13,671 nucleotides of DNA from Candidatus Chloroheliales bacterium (GCA_003243865.1 QHBQ01000477.1:1-13671), one strand, 5' to 3'; counted from the first letter of the stretch, positions 1 to 6,724 are shown. Program-made: numbers and translations. Notes: a model not told the origin generated them from the sequence alone.

Positions 1-163
1 TCTACGGCACGCAATTTGCTCTAGTATATTCAGGCAGCGTTGGCGCGTGACACAGAAGCGGCGGTTGACGTTATATTTGCCGCGCACCCGATAGGCACTA
101 AACGACAGTTGATGCTGCGCAGAGAAACCAAACCAAGCTGTACTCAGGAAGGAGACTACCAGA

Positions 164-1756
164 ATGGCTACCGTTGTTGGATTGTTCCACGACATGAACA
201 CCGCCGAGCAGGCGATCAACGACTTGAAGGCGGCGGGTTACGACCCCAGCCGCGTCGGCGTAGTTACTCGTAGCAAAGGCACCACCGAGGAAGTAGTCGG
301 TGACACTGGCACGCACGATGCTGCCGCCGCTGCTGGCATTGGCGCAGTCGAAGGTGCGATTGTTGGTGGCGGGTTGGCCGCGCTAATCGCTACTGGGGTG
401 ATTGCATCTATACCATTTGTAGGGCCAATCGTGTTGGCCGGAGCGCTAGCGACGCCACTTGGCGCGACCGCGCTCGGCGCAGTTGTGGGTGGCGTAACCG
501 GCGCCGCCGCCGGTGGGTTGCTCGCCGGGATGGGCGTTCCCGAAGAGGAGGCCAAGTACTATCAGGGCGCAATTAGCGAGGGCGGCATCCTCCTTACCGT
601 AGATGCTAACGATGAAAATGATGCAGCTAACGCCAGCAACATTCTACGCAACGCTGGCGCGGAGAACATCGAGAATCGCGCCGGTGGCGTCTCGTCCATG
701 TCCGCTGGCAGCACCGACGTCACTTCCACCGCTGCCGCTCCCGCCTATGCCGAGACGACCACTACCACCAACGGCCCTCATAACGTCGGCGCGGATACCG
801 CTGGCGGCGCAGTCGCAGGCGGGGTCATTGGCGCAGTCGTAGGCGGCCCGGTTGGTGCCGCCGCTGGTGCCGCATTGGGCGGCGCTGCTGGCGCTGGCGC
901 GGGCGAAGCAGCGAACGCTGCCGATCGCAACGCTGCTTATAATAAAACCACCACTTGGGACAACAATGCTCCCGCCGAAACTACCACGACCACTTGGGAC
1001 AACAATGCTCCTGCTTACACCGATACCACCACTACCAGCAGCCCCCATAACGTCGGCGCGGACACTGCAGGCGGCGCGGCTGTGGGTGCCATCGGTGGCG
1101 CACTGGTTGGCGGGCCGGTCGGCGCAGTTGCAGGCGCGGCGCTTGGTGGCGCAGCTGGCGCGGGCGCAGGCGAAGCAGCAAACGCTGCCGATCGCAACGC
1201 TGCTTATAACGAGACCACCACTTGGGACAACAATGCCCCCGCCGAAACTACCACGACCACTTGGGACAACAATGCCACCACTAGAACTACCACCAACTGG
1301 GACAACAACGCCCCCGCCGATAACGTGGGCGCAACCACCGCTGGTGGCGCGGCCACTGGCGCAGTCGCGGGCGCGGTTGTCGGCGGCCCAGTCGGTGCCG
1401 TTGTAGGTGGCGCTATCGGCGCTGCTGCTGGCGCGGGCGCGGGCGCAGCGGTGAACGCCGCCGAACAGCCTGACCCCTACGCCGGTACGACCGCTCCTGG
1501 CACCGCAGTGGACAAGGCCGCCTACAACGCAGACGTGGCGGCGCACGAAGCAGGTCACGAGCTGCAGAAGCCGCTCCCTGACCACGAGCAGGTCGGTGGT
1601 GCGGTGCAGGAGACCTGGGGCAACGTCAAGCGCGGTGTTGGCGAAGCGGTCGGTAGCCCCGGCCTGGCTGCCAGCGGCGAGAAGGATGTTGTCCAGGGCG
1701 AGGAGCATCGCGCTGAGGGTGACCTACGCAACGAAGCGGGCGATACCCGCCCGTAA
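164..1756 (+). CDS. Mosaic stress protein: YflT-like domain, three glycine-zipper repeats, CsbD-like tail
   Basis: The 530-residue product opens with a unit typical of YflT / general-stress-protein-17M families: VVGLFHDMNTAEQAINDLKA at residues 4-23, a Gly/Ala-rich hydrophobic stretch at about 56-122, then PEEEAKYY (126-133) and GGILLTV (140-146). Three near-identical Gly/Ala zipper blocks follow, beginning NVGADTAGG or NVGATTAGG at residues 207, 296 and 387. Thr-rich linkers between them carry five WDNNA motifs (Trp 265, 278, 354, 367, 379). The tail from Trp485 (WGNVKRGVGEAVGSPGL, then SGEKD) resembles CsbD stress proteins. The start is set by AGGAAGGAGA at 147-156. No signal peptide is evident; the zipper blocks could insert in or associate with membrane, or self-assemble. 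It leads a cluster with a decayed paralogue and a hydrophilic small protein. I see no clear promoter in 1-163. Stress function is inferred from family resemblance; the exact role is unknown. Confidence 0.85.
   Translation: MATVVGLFHDMNTAEQAINDLKAAGYDPSRVGVVTRSKGTTEEVVGDTGTHDAAAAAGIGAVEGAIVGGGLAALIATGVIASIPFVGPIVLAGALATPLGATALGAVVGGVTGAAAGGLLAGMGVPEEEAKYYQGAISEGGILLTVDANDENDAANASNILRNAGAENIENRAGGVSSMSAGSTDVTSTAAAPAYAETTTTTNGPHNVGADTAGGAVAGGVIGAVVGGPVGAAAGAALGGAAGAGAGEAANAADRNAAYNKTTTWDNNAPAETTTTTWDNNAPAYTDTTTTSSPHNVGADTAGGAAVGAIGGALVGGPVGAVAGAALGGAAGAGAGEAANAADRNAAYNETTTWDNNAPAETTTTTWDNNATTRTTTNWDNNAPADNVGATTAGGAATGAVAGAVVGGPVGAVVGGAIGAAAGAGAGAAVNAAEQPDPYAGTTAPGTAVDKAAYNADVAAHEAGHELQKPLPDHEQVGGAVQETWGNVKRGVGEAVGSPGLAASGEKDVVQGEEHRAEGDLRNEAGDTRP
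775..1460 (+). repeat. Intragenic in-frame repeats (three units of about 89-91 codons)
   Basis: Three glycine-zipper units start at 782, 1049 and 1322, so the offsets are 267 and 273 bases, both multiples of three. The stretch from about 902 to 1008 recurs at about 1169 to 1275 with only a handful of substitutions, so that copy looks recently duplicated. The third unit is more diverged. The repeats lie entirely inside the stress-protein gene and keep its frame. Confidence 0.85.
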
Positions 1757-1781
1757 CCCAGCGCAAGCTGGCGACAAAGTA

Positions 1782-1826
1782 ATACAGCTGTAGGTAGGGG
1801 CGGGCGGTGGCCCCCCCTTGCTGTAT
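1782..1826 (+). terminator. Extended hairpin after the stress gene
   Basis: ATACAGC (1782-1788) pairs with GCTGTAT (1820-1826). This encloses a REP-like core in which GGGCGGG (1798-1804) faces CCCCCCC (1811-1817) with one mismatch. No clear T-run follows, so it may be a processing or partial attenuation hairpin rather than a strong intrinsic terminator. It carries one copy of the dispersed GTAGGGGCG palindrome at 1794. Confidence 0.45.
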
Positions 1827-1868
1827 GTAGAGATGGGCGTGTGAGACACATTGGGGAGGGGGTTAGAT

Positions 1869-2020
1869 ATGCCTAAAGTTATAGGACTGTTCCGCGATAT
1901 GAGCCACGCCGAGATGCCGATACCGCATACAACACTGCCACCGGCGCTAGCGCAAATACCAGCAGGATAGCTGTTGGCAGCACATCAAGCGACTATACTA
2001 CTGAGGAGGAAACAAGATGA
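1869..2020 (+). pseudogene. Truncated paralogue of the YflT-like domain
   Basis: A strong ribosome binding site (GGGGAGGGGG, 1853-1862) precedes ATG 1869, which encodes MPKVIGLFRDMSHAE. This is clearly a paralogue of the first 15 residues of the large upstream stress protein (MATVVGLFHDMNTAE). The similarity then ends, and that frame stops at TAG 1968-1970, giving only 33 residues. A second frame starting at GCC 1916 reads ADTAYNTATGASANTSR and on to TGA 2018-2020, in a Thr/Ala/Ser-rich style like the linkers of the upstream protein. That stop overlaps the ATG of the next gene. The simplest reading is one gene that lost its middle by a frame-breaking deletion near 1914, leaving head and tail out of frame. 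The original operon would have been stress protein, paralogue, hydrophilic protein, with ATGA coupling to the third gene. Confidence 0.7.
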
Positions 2021-2478
2021 GCGACAGCAACGCTCCTTACAGTCCCGACCAGGCCAGCGATGCCGATGACCGACCAACCTATGCGAATGAGGCTCTCACT
2101 GGCCAAAGCGGTTACGGCGCGGGCGCGGCGGGCAGCATCAATCAGGGCAGCGAACGCACTGGCGTCAGCACCGGCCCTGGCTACAAGAGCGGCAATGCCG
2201 AGGACAATGCGACCATGAGCGGCGGCGCGGCGCAGAACGATGCCCGCGACCTGGGCAACGCCGAGGCAGCGAGTCAGGCGCTGGGTAGCAGCGGCGAGGG
2301 CGCCCGCTACTCCGAGGCCAATGCCACCGCTGGCGAGTTGACCAACAGCGACCAGGGCTACGCCAGCGGCTATGCAGGCAGTAGCGGTGCGGATGAGGCG
2401 CGTGACTTCCGCACCTCTTCCGACCCCGAATATGGCGAGCGCGGCATGGGCTATGATGACGATAGCGGCAATGCTTGA
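2017..2478 (+). CDS. Small hydrophilic, probably disordered protein
   Basis: The 153-residue product is rich in Gly, Ala, Ser, Asp, Glu, Asn and Tyr. It has essentially no hydrophobic core, one Lys, no Cys or Trp, and an acidic C-terminus (YDDDSGNA). This composition is typical of hydrophilins, LEA-like proteins and other desiccation or osmotic-stress proteins, but I recognise no named domain. GAGGAGG (2003-2009) sits 7 bases before the ATG. The start codon overlaps the stop of the decayed YflT paralogue just upstream, so it was probably translationally coupled to that gene. Co-location with the glycine-zipper/CsbD-like stress gene supports, but does not prove, a stress-protection role. Confidence 0.75.
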   Translation: MSDSNAPYSPDQASDADDRPTYANEALTGQSGYGAGAAGSINQGSERTGVSTGPGYKSGNAEDNATMSGGAAQNDARDLGNAEAASQALGSSGEGARYSEANATAGELTNSDQGYASGYAGSSGADEARDFRTSSDPEYGERGMGYDDDSGNA

Positions 2479-2484
2479 CCGAAC

Positions 2485-2537
2485 CCGAAAAGGTGTTTAG
2501 TCGTGCGTAGGGGCGGGCGGTGGCCCGCCCTTTTCGG
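2485..2537. terminator. Probable terminator between the stress cluster and deoC
   Basis: GGGCGGG (2511-2517) pairs perfectly with CCCGCCC (2524-2530) across a 6-base loop, and TTTT follows, giving an intrinsic terminator for the + strand gene ending at 2478. A competing outer stem exists: CCGAAAAGG (2485-2493) pairs with CCTTTTCGG (2529-2537). Read from the - strand the outer stem ends in a short T-run, so the structure could also serve deoC, which ends at 2545. The core is a copy of the dispersed GTAGGGGCG palindrome (2507). Confidence 0.7.
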
Positions 2538-2544
2538 ATGAGTT

Positions 2545-3567
2545 CTAAACCATCGGCTGGTGGTAGGCCGCCGCGTAGTGACCGGTGACGAAGTATTCGA
2601 GCTGGCGCTCGATGTCGGTGAGCAGACCCGACGCGCCGATGCGGAACAGGTTGGGGCGCAACCAGTTGTCGCCCAACTCCTCTTTCATCAGGATCAGCCA
2701 GTCGAGCGCAGATTTGGCGCTGCGGATACCGCCTGCGGGCTTGAAGCCAACCTGGTAGCCGCTGCGCTCCTGGTACTCGCGAATGGCCCGCACCATCACC
2801 AGGCTGACTGGCAGAGTGGCGTTGATGCTCTCCTTGCCAGTCGAGGTCTTGATGAAGTCGGCTCCCGCCATCATGCAAACGAATGAGGCGCGGGCGATAT
2901 TGCGCATGGTTGCCAGTTCGCCGGTCGCCAGGATGGTCTTCATATGCGCTTCGCCGCAGGCCGCGCGGAACGCCTTGACCTCGTCGTAGAGCGCCTGCCA
3001 GTCGCCAGTCAGCACGTGGGCGCGGGAGATGACGATGTCTATCTCCTTTGCTCCGGCTGCTACACTCGCCTCAATCTCGGCAATCTTCAACGGCAGCGGG
3101 TTCTGCCCCGCCGGAAAGCCGGTGGACACCGCCGCGACCGGGATGTTCGTTCCCTGCAACGCCTCCACCGCCACCGCCACCAGATTATGGTAGACGCACA
3201 CCGCGCCGACGCTGAGGTCGAGGTTGGCGACACCGAGCGCATCGAGCATATCCTGACGTAGTGGCTGGCGGGCCTTGGCGCACAGGCGCCGCACGTTGCC
3301 GGGGGTATCATCGCCCGCCAGGGTGGTGAGGTCAATGCAGGTAATCGCCCGCAGTAGCCAAGCCGCCTGCCACTCCTTCTTCACCGTGCGCCGCTTTGGA
3401 AGCGTATCGGCGCGGCGCTCCACTGCGCTGCGGTTGACCTGCACATCCTCGACCATGCTCAGGTCGAGTGGGATGCCTGGATTGCGGGTAAAGCTATGTG
3501 CGGCGGCTTGCGGCTCATGCCCGTTCTTTGACACAGCGGGCGGGCGGATTGCGGTTGGCGCGGCCAT
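2545..3567 (-). CDS. deoC: Deoxyribose-phosphate aldolase (long, DERA-like form)
   Basis: This class I aldolase cleaves 2-deoxyribose 5-phosphate to glyceraldehyde 3-phosphate and acetaldehyde in deoxynucleoside catabolism. With the start chosen here it has 340 residues. Visible motifs are CIDLTTLAGDDT, STGFPAGQ, EIDIVI (Asp177), KTILATGE, FIKTSTGKE (Schiff-base Lys240) and GFKPAGGIRSA (Lys276). The motif spacing, extra N-terminal segment of about 70 residues and C-terminal YAAAYHQPM resemble animal DERA more than the roughly 260-residue E. coli enzyme. ATG 3567 is preferred because GAGGAG lies 7 bases upstream; an in-frame GTG at 3585 would add six residues but contains that ribosome binding site. 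It has its own promoter and is a single-gene unit; no other deo gene is adjacent. Confidence 0.95.
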   Translation of the reverse strand: MAAPTAIRPPAVSKNGHEPQAAAHSFTRNPGIPLDLSMVEDVQVNRSAVERRADTLPKRRTVKKEWQAAWLLRAITCIDLTTLAGDDTPGNVRRLCAKARQPLRQDMLDALGVANLDLSVGAVCVYHNLVAVAVEALQGTNIPVAAVSTGFPAGQNPLPLKIAEIEASVAAGAKEIDIVISRAHVLTGDWQALYDEVKAFRAACGEAHMKTILATGELATMRNIARASFVCMMAGADFIKTSTGKESINATLPVSLVMVRAIREYQERSGYQVGFKPAGGIRSAKSALDWLILMKEELGDNWLRPNLFRIGASGLLTDIERQLEYFVTGHYAAAYHQPMV

Positions 3568-3585
3568 CTCTCTGCTCCTCGTCAC

Positions 3586-3611
3586 GGGTGCGCAATGAAT
3601 TTGCGCCCCTA
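3586..3611. repeat. REP-like palindrome in the deoC leader
   Basis: GCGCAA (3590-3595) pairs with TTGCGC (3601-3606), extended past a bulged T by GGG (3586-3588) and CCC (3607-3609). On the - strand it begins with the family signature TAGGGGCG. It lies between the deoC promoter and the ribosome binding site, so it will be transcribed as a hairpin in the 5' leader. Confidence 0.65.
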
Positions 3612-3630
3612 TTTACCAGCCTGCCCCCAA

Positions 3631-3659
3631 AGTATACCAGCCAGCCTGCTAAATTGCAA
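3631..3659 (-). promoter_or_regulatory. deoC promoter
   Basis: On the - strand, TTGCAA (3654-3659), a 17-base spacer and TATACT (3631-3636) form a good sigma-70 promoter. TGG directly before the -10 makes it an extended -10. The predicted start near 3624 gives a leader of about 55 bases containing the REP-like hairpin. Confidence 0.65.
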
Positions 3660-3667
3660 CGCGCCAC

Positions 3668-3696
3668 CCCCCTTGTTGCCAGGGGCAACAAGGGGG
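3668..3696. repeat. Perfect 13-bp hairpin upstream of deoC
   Basis: CCCCCTTGTTGCC (3668-3680) and GGCAACAAGGGGG (3684-3696) are perfectly complementary with a 3-base loop. There is no T-run on either strand, so it is not an obvious terminator. It lies just upstream of the deoC -35 box, in the 376-base gene-free interval between deoC and the yedA-like gene. Confidence 0.75.
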
Positions 3697-3737
3697 AGCC
3701 GATAGGCATCAAATTAGGACGAAAGCCGAGGATGAGC

Positions 3738-3886
3738 CAGGGGGTCTGGGGGTAAGCCCCCAGCTGCTGACTGGCAGCAAGGCTGGGATTAAGCATAGTC
3801 GCGCCACGCCTGAGATTGCGACCACTGCGCGTACGATTAACATTGCGGGGGTTGCAGCAGCTGGGGGCTTACCCCCAGACCCCCTG
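3738..3886. repeat. 149-bp element with perfect 32-bp terminal inverted repeats
   Basis: The arm 3738-3769 is the exact reverse complement of 3855-3886 (32 of 32 bases). Each arm also folds on itself: CTGGGGG-TAAG-CCCCCAG. The 85-base centre contains no plausible gene. I see no target-site duplication immediately outside the arms (left flank ends GATGAGC, right flank starts TAAGTTCC). It resembles a MITE or paired REP element. The rest of the gene-free interval (3697-3737 and 3887-3943) shows only a short GCC-TGTAA-GGC hairpin near 3916. Confidence 0.75.
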
Positions 3887-3943
3887 TAAGTTCCCAACCT
3901 TATTTTATTTTGATGCCTGTAAGGCAGCAGGGTATAGTGTTAA

Positions 3944-4942
3944 TCATTCCGCTATCGCTGGCGGCCTCGGCTTAAGCGCAATCAGCACCACGCCGCCCAG
4001 GATGATGAACATCGCTAGCAGGCCAATCGGGGTAAGTTGCTCGCCCGCCATGATTGCGCCGAGCAACACCGCAACCGGCGGATTAACGTAGGCATAGCTG
4101 GTAATCAGGGTGGGGCGGGCGCGGCGCAGCAGGTAATCATAGGCGCTGAACGCGAGCAGCGAACCGAAGATGGTGAGATAGGCGAACGCCCACAACGAAC
4201 TGGAGGTCGGCGGCTGATTGAAGTGTTCACCAAGCAGCAGGCTGGCGAACAGCAGCAGCACGCCACCACCGATCATCTCCAGCGCGCTCGCCATCAACCC
4301 TTTGGGCATAGCCAGGCGGCGGCTGAAGACGGTGCCAAACGCCCAACTAATCGGCGCAACGACCAGCACCAACGCGCCGAGACCATTGGCGGTCATATCG
4401 CTGTTCAAGTTGAGCAGCGCGATGCCGACCAAGCCAAGCGTAATGCCCAGCCATTCGAAGCGGCTCGGCCAGCGCCCCCATAGCCCGGCGAACAACGCCG
4501 CCCACAGCGGCACAGTCGCCACCGCCAGCGCGGCCAGTCCCGATGCCACCCACTGTTCGGCGAAGGTAACGCCGCCATTGCCGCCCAGCAGCAGGAACGC
4601 GCCGATGATGGCGGCGTTGCGCCACTCTAGCCGCGCCGGGTTGGCGATGCCGCGCGCCCTCAGGATGAGGTAGAGCGCGACTCCTGCGATGGTGAAGCGC
4701 AAGCCCGCCATCATGAAAGGCGGGAAGCCGCCCTGCACCGCAAAGCGAATTCCCAAGTAAGTTGAACCCCAGATGATGTAGACGGTGAGCAGAGCGAGCA
4801 GCACGCCAAAACGGTCGCCAAAGTTGAGTCGGGGTGGGTTATCCTGCTTTGCCGCATCGGTTACCTGCGGCAGGCCAGCCTGCTTCGGCGCGTCGCTCAC
4901 AACCGCCGCTGGCCCGGTCGCCACCTTATAACTGTCCTCCAT
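3944..4942 (-). CDS. yedA: EamA-family exporter, YedA-like
   Basis: The 332-residue inner-membrane protein belongs to the drug/metabolite transporter superfamily and has two EamA repeats, about ten hydrophobic segments from residue 45 to 325. Family signatures closely match E. coli YedA: YIIWGSTYLGIRFAV near 55-69, PPFMMAGLRF, GNGGVTFAEQ, ISWAFGTVFSRR and TSYAYVNPPVAVLLG. The substrate is unknown; YedA-type carriers are thought to export metabolites or amino-acid-like compounds. The first 40 residues are a hydrophilic extension. The ATG at 4942 has GAGGAG 12 bases upstream, rather far, so the GTG seven codons in (with GGAGG before it) is an alternative start. It stands alone on the - strand, flanked by repeats on both sides. 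Confidence 0.9.
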   Translation of the reverse strand: MEDSYKVATGPAAVVSDAPKQAGLPQVTDAAKQDNPPRLNFGDRFGVLLALLTVYIIWGSTYLGIRFAVQGGFPPFMMAGLRFTIAGVALYLILRARGIANPARLEWRNAAIIGAFLLLGGNGGVTFAEQWVASGLAALAVATVPLWAALFAGLWGRWPSRFEWLGITLGLVGIALLNLNSDMTANGLGALVLVVAPISWAFGTVFSRRLAMPKGLMASALEMIGGGVLLLFASLLLGEHFNQPPTSSSLWAFAYLTIFGSLLAFSAYDYLLRRARPTLITSYAYVNPPVAVLLGAIMAGEQLTPIGLLAMFIILGGVVLIALKPRPPAIAE

Positions 4943-5103
4943 ATATTAGGTTCGCTCCTCGTAATTGCAGATTATGATTGTACGGGTATATTGTAACCGA
5001 GCGGCGGGCGGTAGGCGGCAGTTTCCGGCAAAATCCTACTTTCGGCGTAGCACCTCGTAAACAAAGTTCTACTGACACCTCACCCGCCGGAAGGGCTGTC
5101 TGA

Positions 5104-5138
5104 TTCTCCCCTCCCGCCGGGAGGGGCTGGGGGTGGGT
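5104..5138. repeat. GC-rich palindromic repeat, CCCCTCCC family
   Basis: CCCCTCCC (5108-5115) and GGGAGGGG (5119-5126) form an 8-bp stem with a 3-base loop, followed by CTGGGGGTGGGT. Nearly the same unit recurs in reverse orientation at 12544-12575, and a looser copy lies at 12493-12531. It sits just past the 3' end of ada. The other bases between the yedA-like gene and ada (4943-5103) show nothing I can support. Confidence 0.65.
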
Positions 5139-5149
5139 CCGTGCCGTCA

Positions 5150-6229
5150 TCAAAACTTTTCGCCCGCCCGCTCGTTCGCCAGCAGGGTGCGCTTGCGCTC
5201 GATGCCCCAGCGGTAGCCACCGAGGTCGCCGTTCTCGCGCACCACCCGATGGCAGGGAATGACAATGGCGACGTGGTTCGTAGCACAGGCATGGGCGACC
5301 GCGCGGGTGGCGGTTGGCTGGCCGATAGCCTGAGCAACGGCGGAGTAGGAGCGAGTGCTGCCGTAGGGAATAGCGCGCAGCGCCTGCCAGACCCGCTGCT
5401 GGAAGGCGGTCGCCTGCACGTCAACTGGCAGATTAAGGTGGGGCTGCTGTCCTTCCAGGTGGCGGAGGATGGCCGCCGCTGCCGGGTCGAGCATAGCGTC
5501 GTCGCGGCGGATATCGGCGGAATGGTACTCGCGGCGCAGGCTGGCGTCGAGGCTGGCGTCGTCATCGCCGATGCTGACCGCACTGACTCCGCGCTCGGTG
5601 GCGGCAACCAGCAGGCGACCGAGCGGGCTGGCGACGATGGTGTAGGCGATGCTCATCCCTTCGCCGCCACGTCGGTAGGTGGCCGGGGTCATGCCAAGTT
5701 GAGCATCGGCGTTGGCGTATAGGCTGGCGGGGCTGTAGCCCGCATCGTATAGGGCGTTGGTCACGGTTTCTCCTTCTTTCAGGCTGGCCTTCAACTGGCT
5801 GCGGCGCTGCGCAACCGCATACTGGTGCGGGGTTACGCCGATCAGACGCTTGAAGGTGCGTTGCAGATGATAGGGGCTGACTCCGATTTCCGCGCCGAGC
5901 GCGGCCAGGCTGAGGTCGGCGTCGGGGTTGGCCTCGATGTAGCGGCAGGCCCGCTGCGCCATTTCCATTTGCGGCTCAAGTTCGCGCTGCGGCTGGCAGC
6001 GCAGGCAGGCGCGGAAGCCTGCCGCCTCCGCCTCAGCGGGCGTGATGAAGAAACGCACCCGCTCTCGTGCCGGACGCTTTGCCGGACAGGTGGGGCGGCA
6101 ATAGATGCCGGTCGAGCGCACCCCCATCACGAACCGGCCGTCGGCGCGGCTGTCCCGCGCCAGCACTGCCTGCCAGCACTTCTCCTCGTCAAGCACCTGC
6201 TTTGTTGTCTCGCTAATTATGCTAATCAC
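5150..6229 (-). CDS. ada: Ada: methyl-DNA repair protein and adaptive-response regulator
   Basis: The 359-residue protein has the complete E. coli-type Ada layout. The N-terminal zinc domain (about 15-82) carries the four cysteines Cys44, Cys48, Cys75 and Cys78 (IYCRPTC, ACLRC); in the family the first accepts methyl groups from phosphotriesters and triggers regulation. An AraC-type helix-turn-helix region follows (about 88-187, including LSLAALGAEIGVSPYHLQRTF). The C-terminal O6-methylguanine methyltransferase domain (about 193-350) has FQQRVW and the active site IPCHRVV with Cys326. All key residues are present, so it should both repair and sense alkylation. The start is GTG at 6229, placed 7 bases after AGGAGG. 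The unit appears monocistronic, and no alkA or alkB lies beside it. Confidence 0.96.
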   Translation of the reverse strand: MISIISETTKQVLDEEKCWQAVLARDSRADGRFVMGVRSTGIYCRPTCPAKRPARERVRFFITPAEAEAAGFRACLRCQPQRELEPQMEMAQRACRYIEANPDADLSLAALGAEIGVSPYHLQRTFKRLIGVTPHQYAVAQRRSQLKASLKEGETVTNALYDAGYSPASLYANADAQLGMTPATYRRGGEGMSIAYTIVASPLGRLLVAATERGVSAVSIGDDDASLDASLRREYHSADIRRDDAMLDPAAAAILRHLEGQQPHLNLPVDVQATAFQQRVWQALRAIPYGSTRSYSAVAQAIGQPTATRAVAHACATNHVAIVIPCHRVVRENGDLGGYRWGIERKRTLLANERAGEKF

Positions 6230-6258
6230 GGTATATCCTCCTGTTTTAGTCTACCGTA

Positions 6259-6288
6259 ATTATAGCCGAGCCGCGCAGCTTGCGCTAT
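6259..6288 (-). promoter_or_regulatory. ada promoter with a possible Ada box
   Basis: A perfect - strand -10 (TATAAT, 6259-6264) lies about 30 bases upstream of the ada start. No good -35 is present. Instead, ATAGCGCA (rc of 6281-6288) occupies that region, one base different from the E. coli Ada box AAAGCGCA. A weak -35 replaced by an Ada site would suit methylated-Ada autoactivation. The site also overlaps a GCGCA/TGCGC palindrome, so the match could be chance. Confidence 0.4.
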
Positions 6289-6314
6289 CGGTTTCTTGCG
6301 TTCAAAGTGGGCCA

Positions 6315-6338
6315 GGGCGAACCGCAGTTCGCCCCTAC
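6315..6338. repeat. REP-like palindrome
   Basis: GGGCGAAC (6315-6322) pairs perfectly with GTTCGCCC (6327-6334) across a 4-base loop. Read on the - strand it starts with the family signature GTAGGGGCG (rc of 6330-6338). It lies between ada and the small coiled-coil gene, downstream of the latter. Confidence 0.7.
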
Positions 6339-6359
6339 GGAATTGTAGCGTCGCCGAGG

Positions 6360-6590
6360 TCAGGTGGTATTATCACTGGCAGAGCGCAGCGCCTCAAGCT
6401 CACGCTGTTTGGCCTGCAGCGCGGTCAGCAGTTCGCTCACCGTGCGGGCGGCCTGGTCGAGCGCCGCCTGCTTCTGCCAGAGCAACGCATAGGCGCGGCA
6501 TAGCTCACCCTTATATGTTGCCAACTCCGCCCGCAACTGCTCTGCTTCCTCCGACGGCGCCCCCGTCGAAGACACGTGTCCGCGCATCAT
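6360..6590 (-). CDS. Small coiled-coil protein, function unknown
   Basis: The 76-residue product starts at ATG 6590, chosen because GGAGG lies 6 bases upstream; an in-frame ATG at 6608 would add six residues without a properly spaced ribosome binding site. After a short N-terminal tail, residues from about 13 to the end are Ala/Leu/Glu/Gln-rich with heptad-like spacing (AEQLRAELATYKGEL, then LLTALQAKQRELEALRSA), so a single helix or coiled-coil dimer is likely. It has no transmembrane segment and one Cys. It is transcribed divergently from the XRE regulator gene across a 165-base space. I recognise no family. Confidence 0.6.
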   Translation of the reverse strand: MMRGHVSSTGAPSEEAEQLRAELATYKGELCRAYALLWQKQAALDQAARTVSELLTALQAKQRELEALRSASDNTT

Positions 6591-6650
6591 CACAGTCCTC
6601 CATCCCACCTATTGCTATATCTTACCAGCAGCGACGTTTTAGTTGATCAC

Positions 6651-6679
6651 ATTATAAACCAAATCGGTATAAAATGCAA
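6651..6679 (-). promoter_or_regulatory. Promoter of the coiled-coil gene
   Basis: On the - strand a perfect TATAAT (6651-6656) is preceded at 17 bases by TTGCAT (6674-6679), a partial -35. The predicted leader is about 54 bases. It lies back to back with the promoter of the XRE gene. Confidence 0.5.
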
Positions 6680-6724
6680 TGCCTATTATTCTACATACGT
6701 TATGAGTTTGGCAGGCGCGAGATG

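Noticed and set aside
65..95. TTGACG as a -35 for the stress gene
   Set aside because: No acceptable -10 lies 16-18 bases downstream (only CCGATA or similar), so I do not call a promoter.
644..1708. Open frame of 354 codons on the - strand opposite the stress gene
   Set aside because: It mirrors the GC-rich, low-complexity repeats of the + strand gene, has no ribosome binding site, and its product (Cys/Gly/Ser-rich) resembles no real protein.
5141..5722. Open frame of 193 codons on the + strand opposite ada
   Set aside because: Ada motifs on the - strand fully explain the region; the antisense product shows no recognisable domain.
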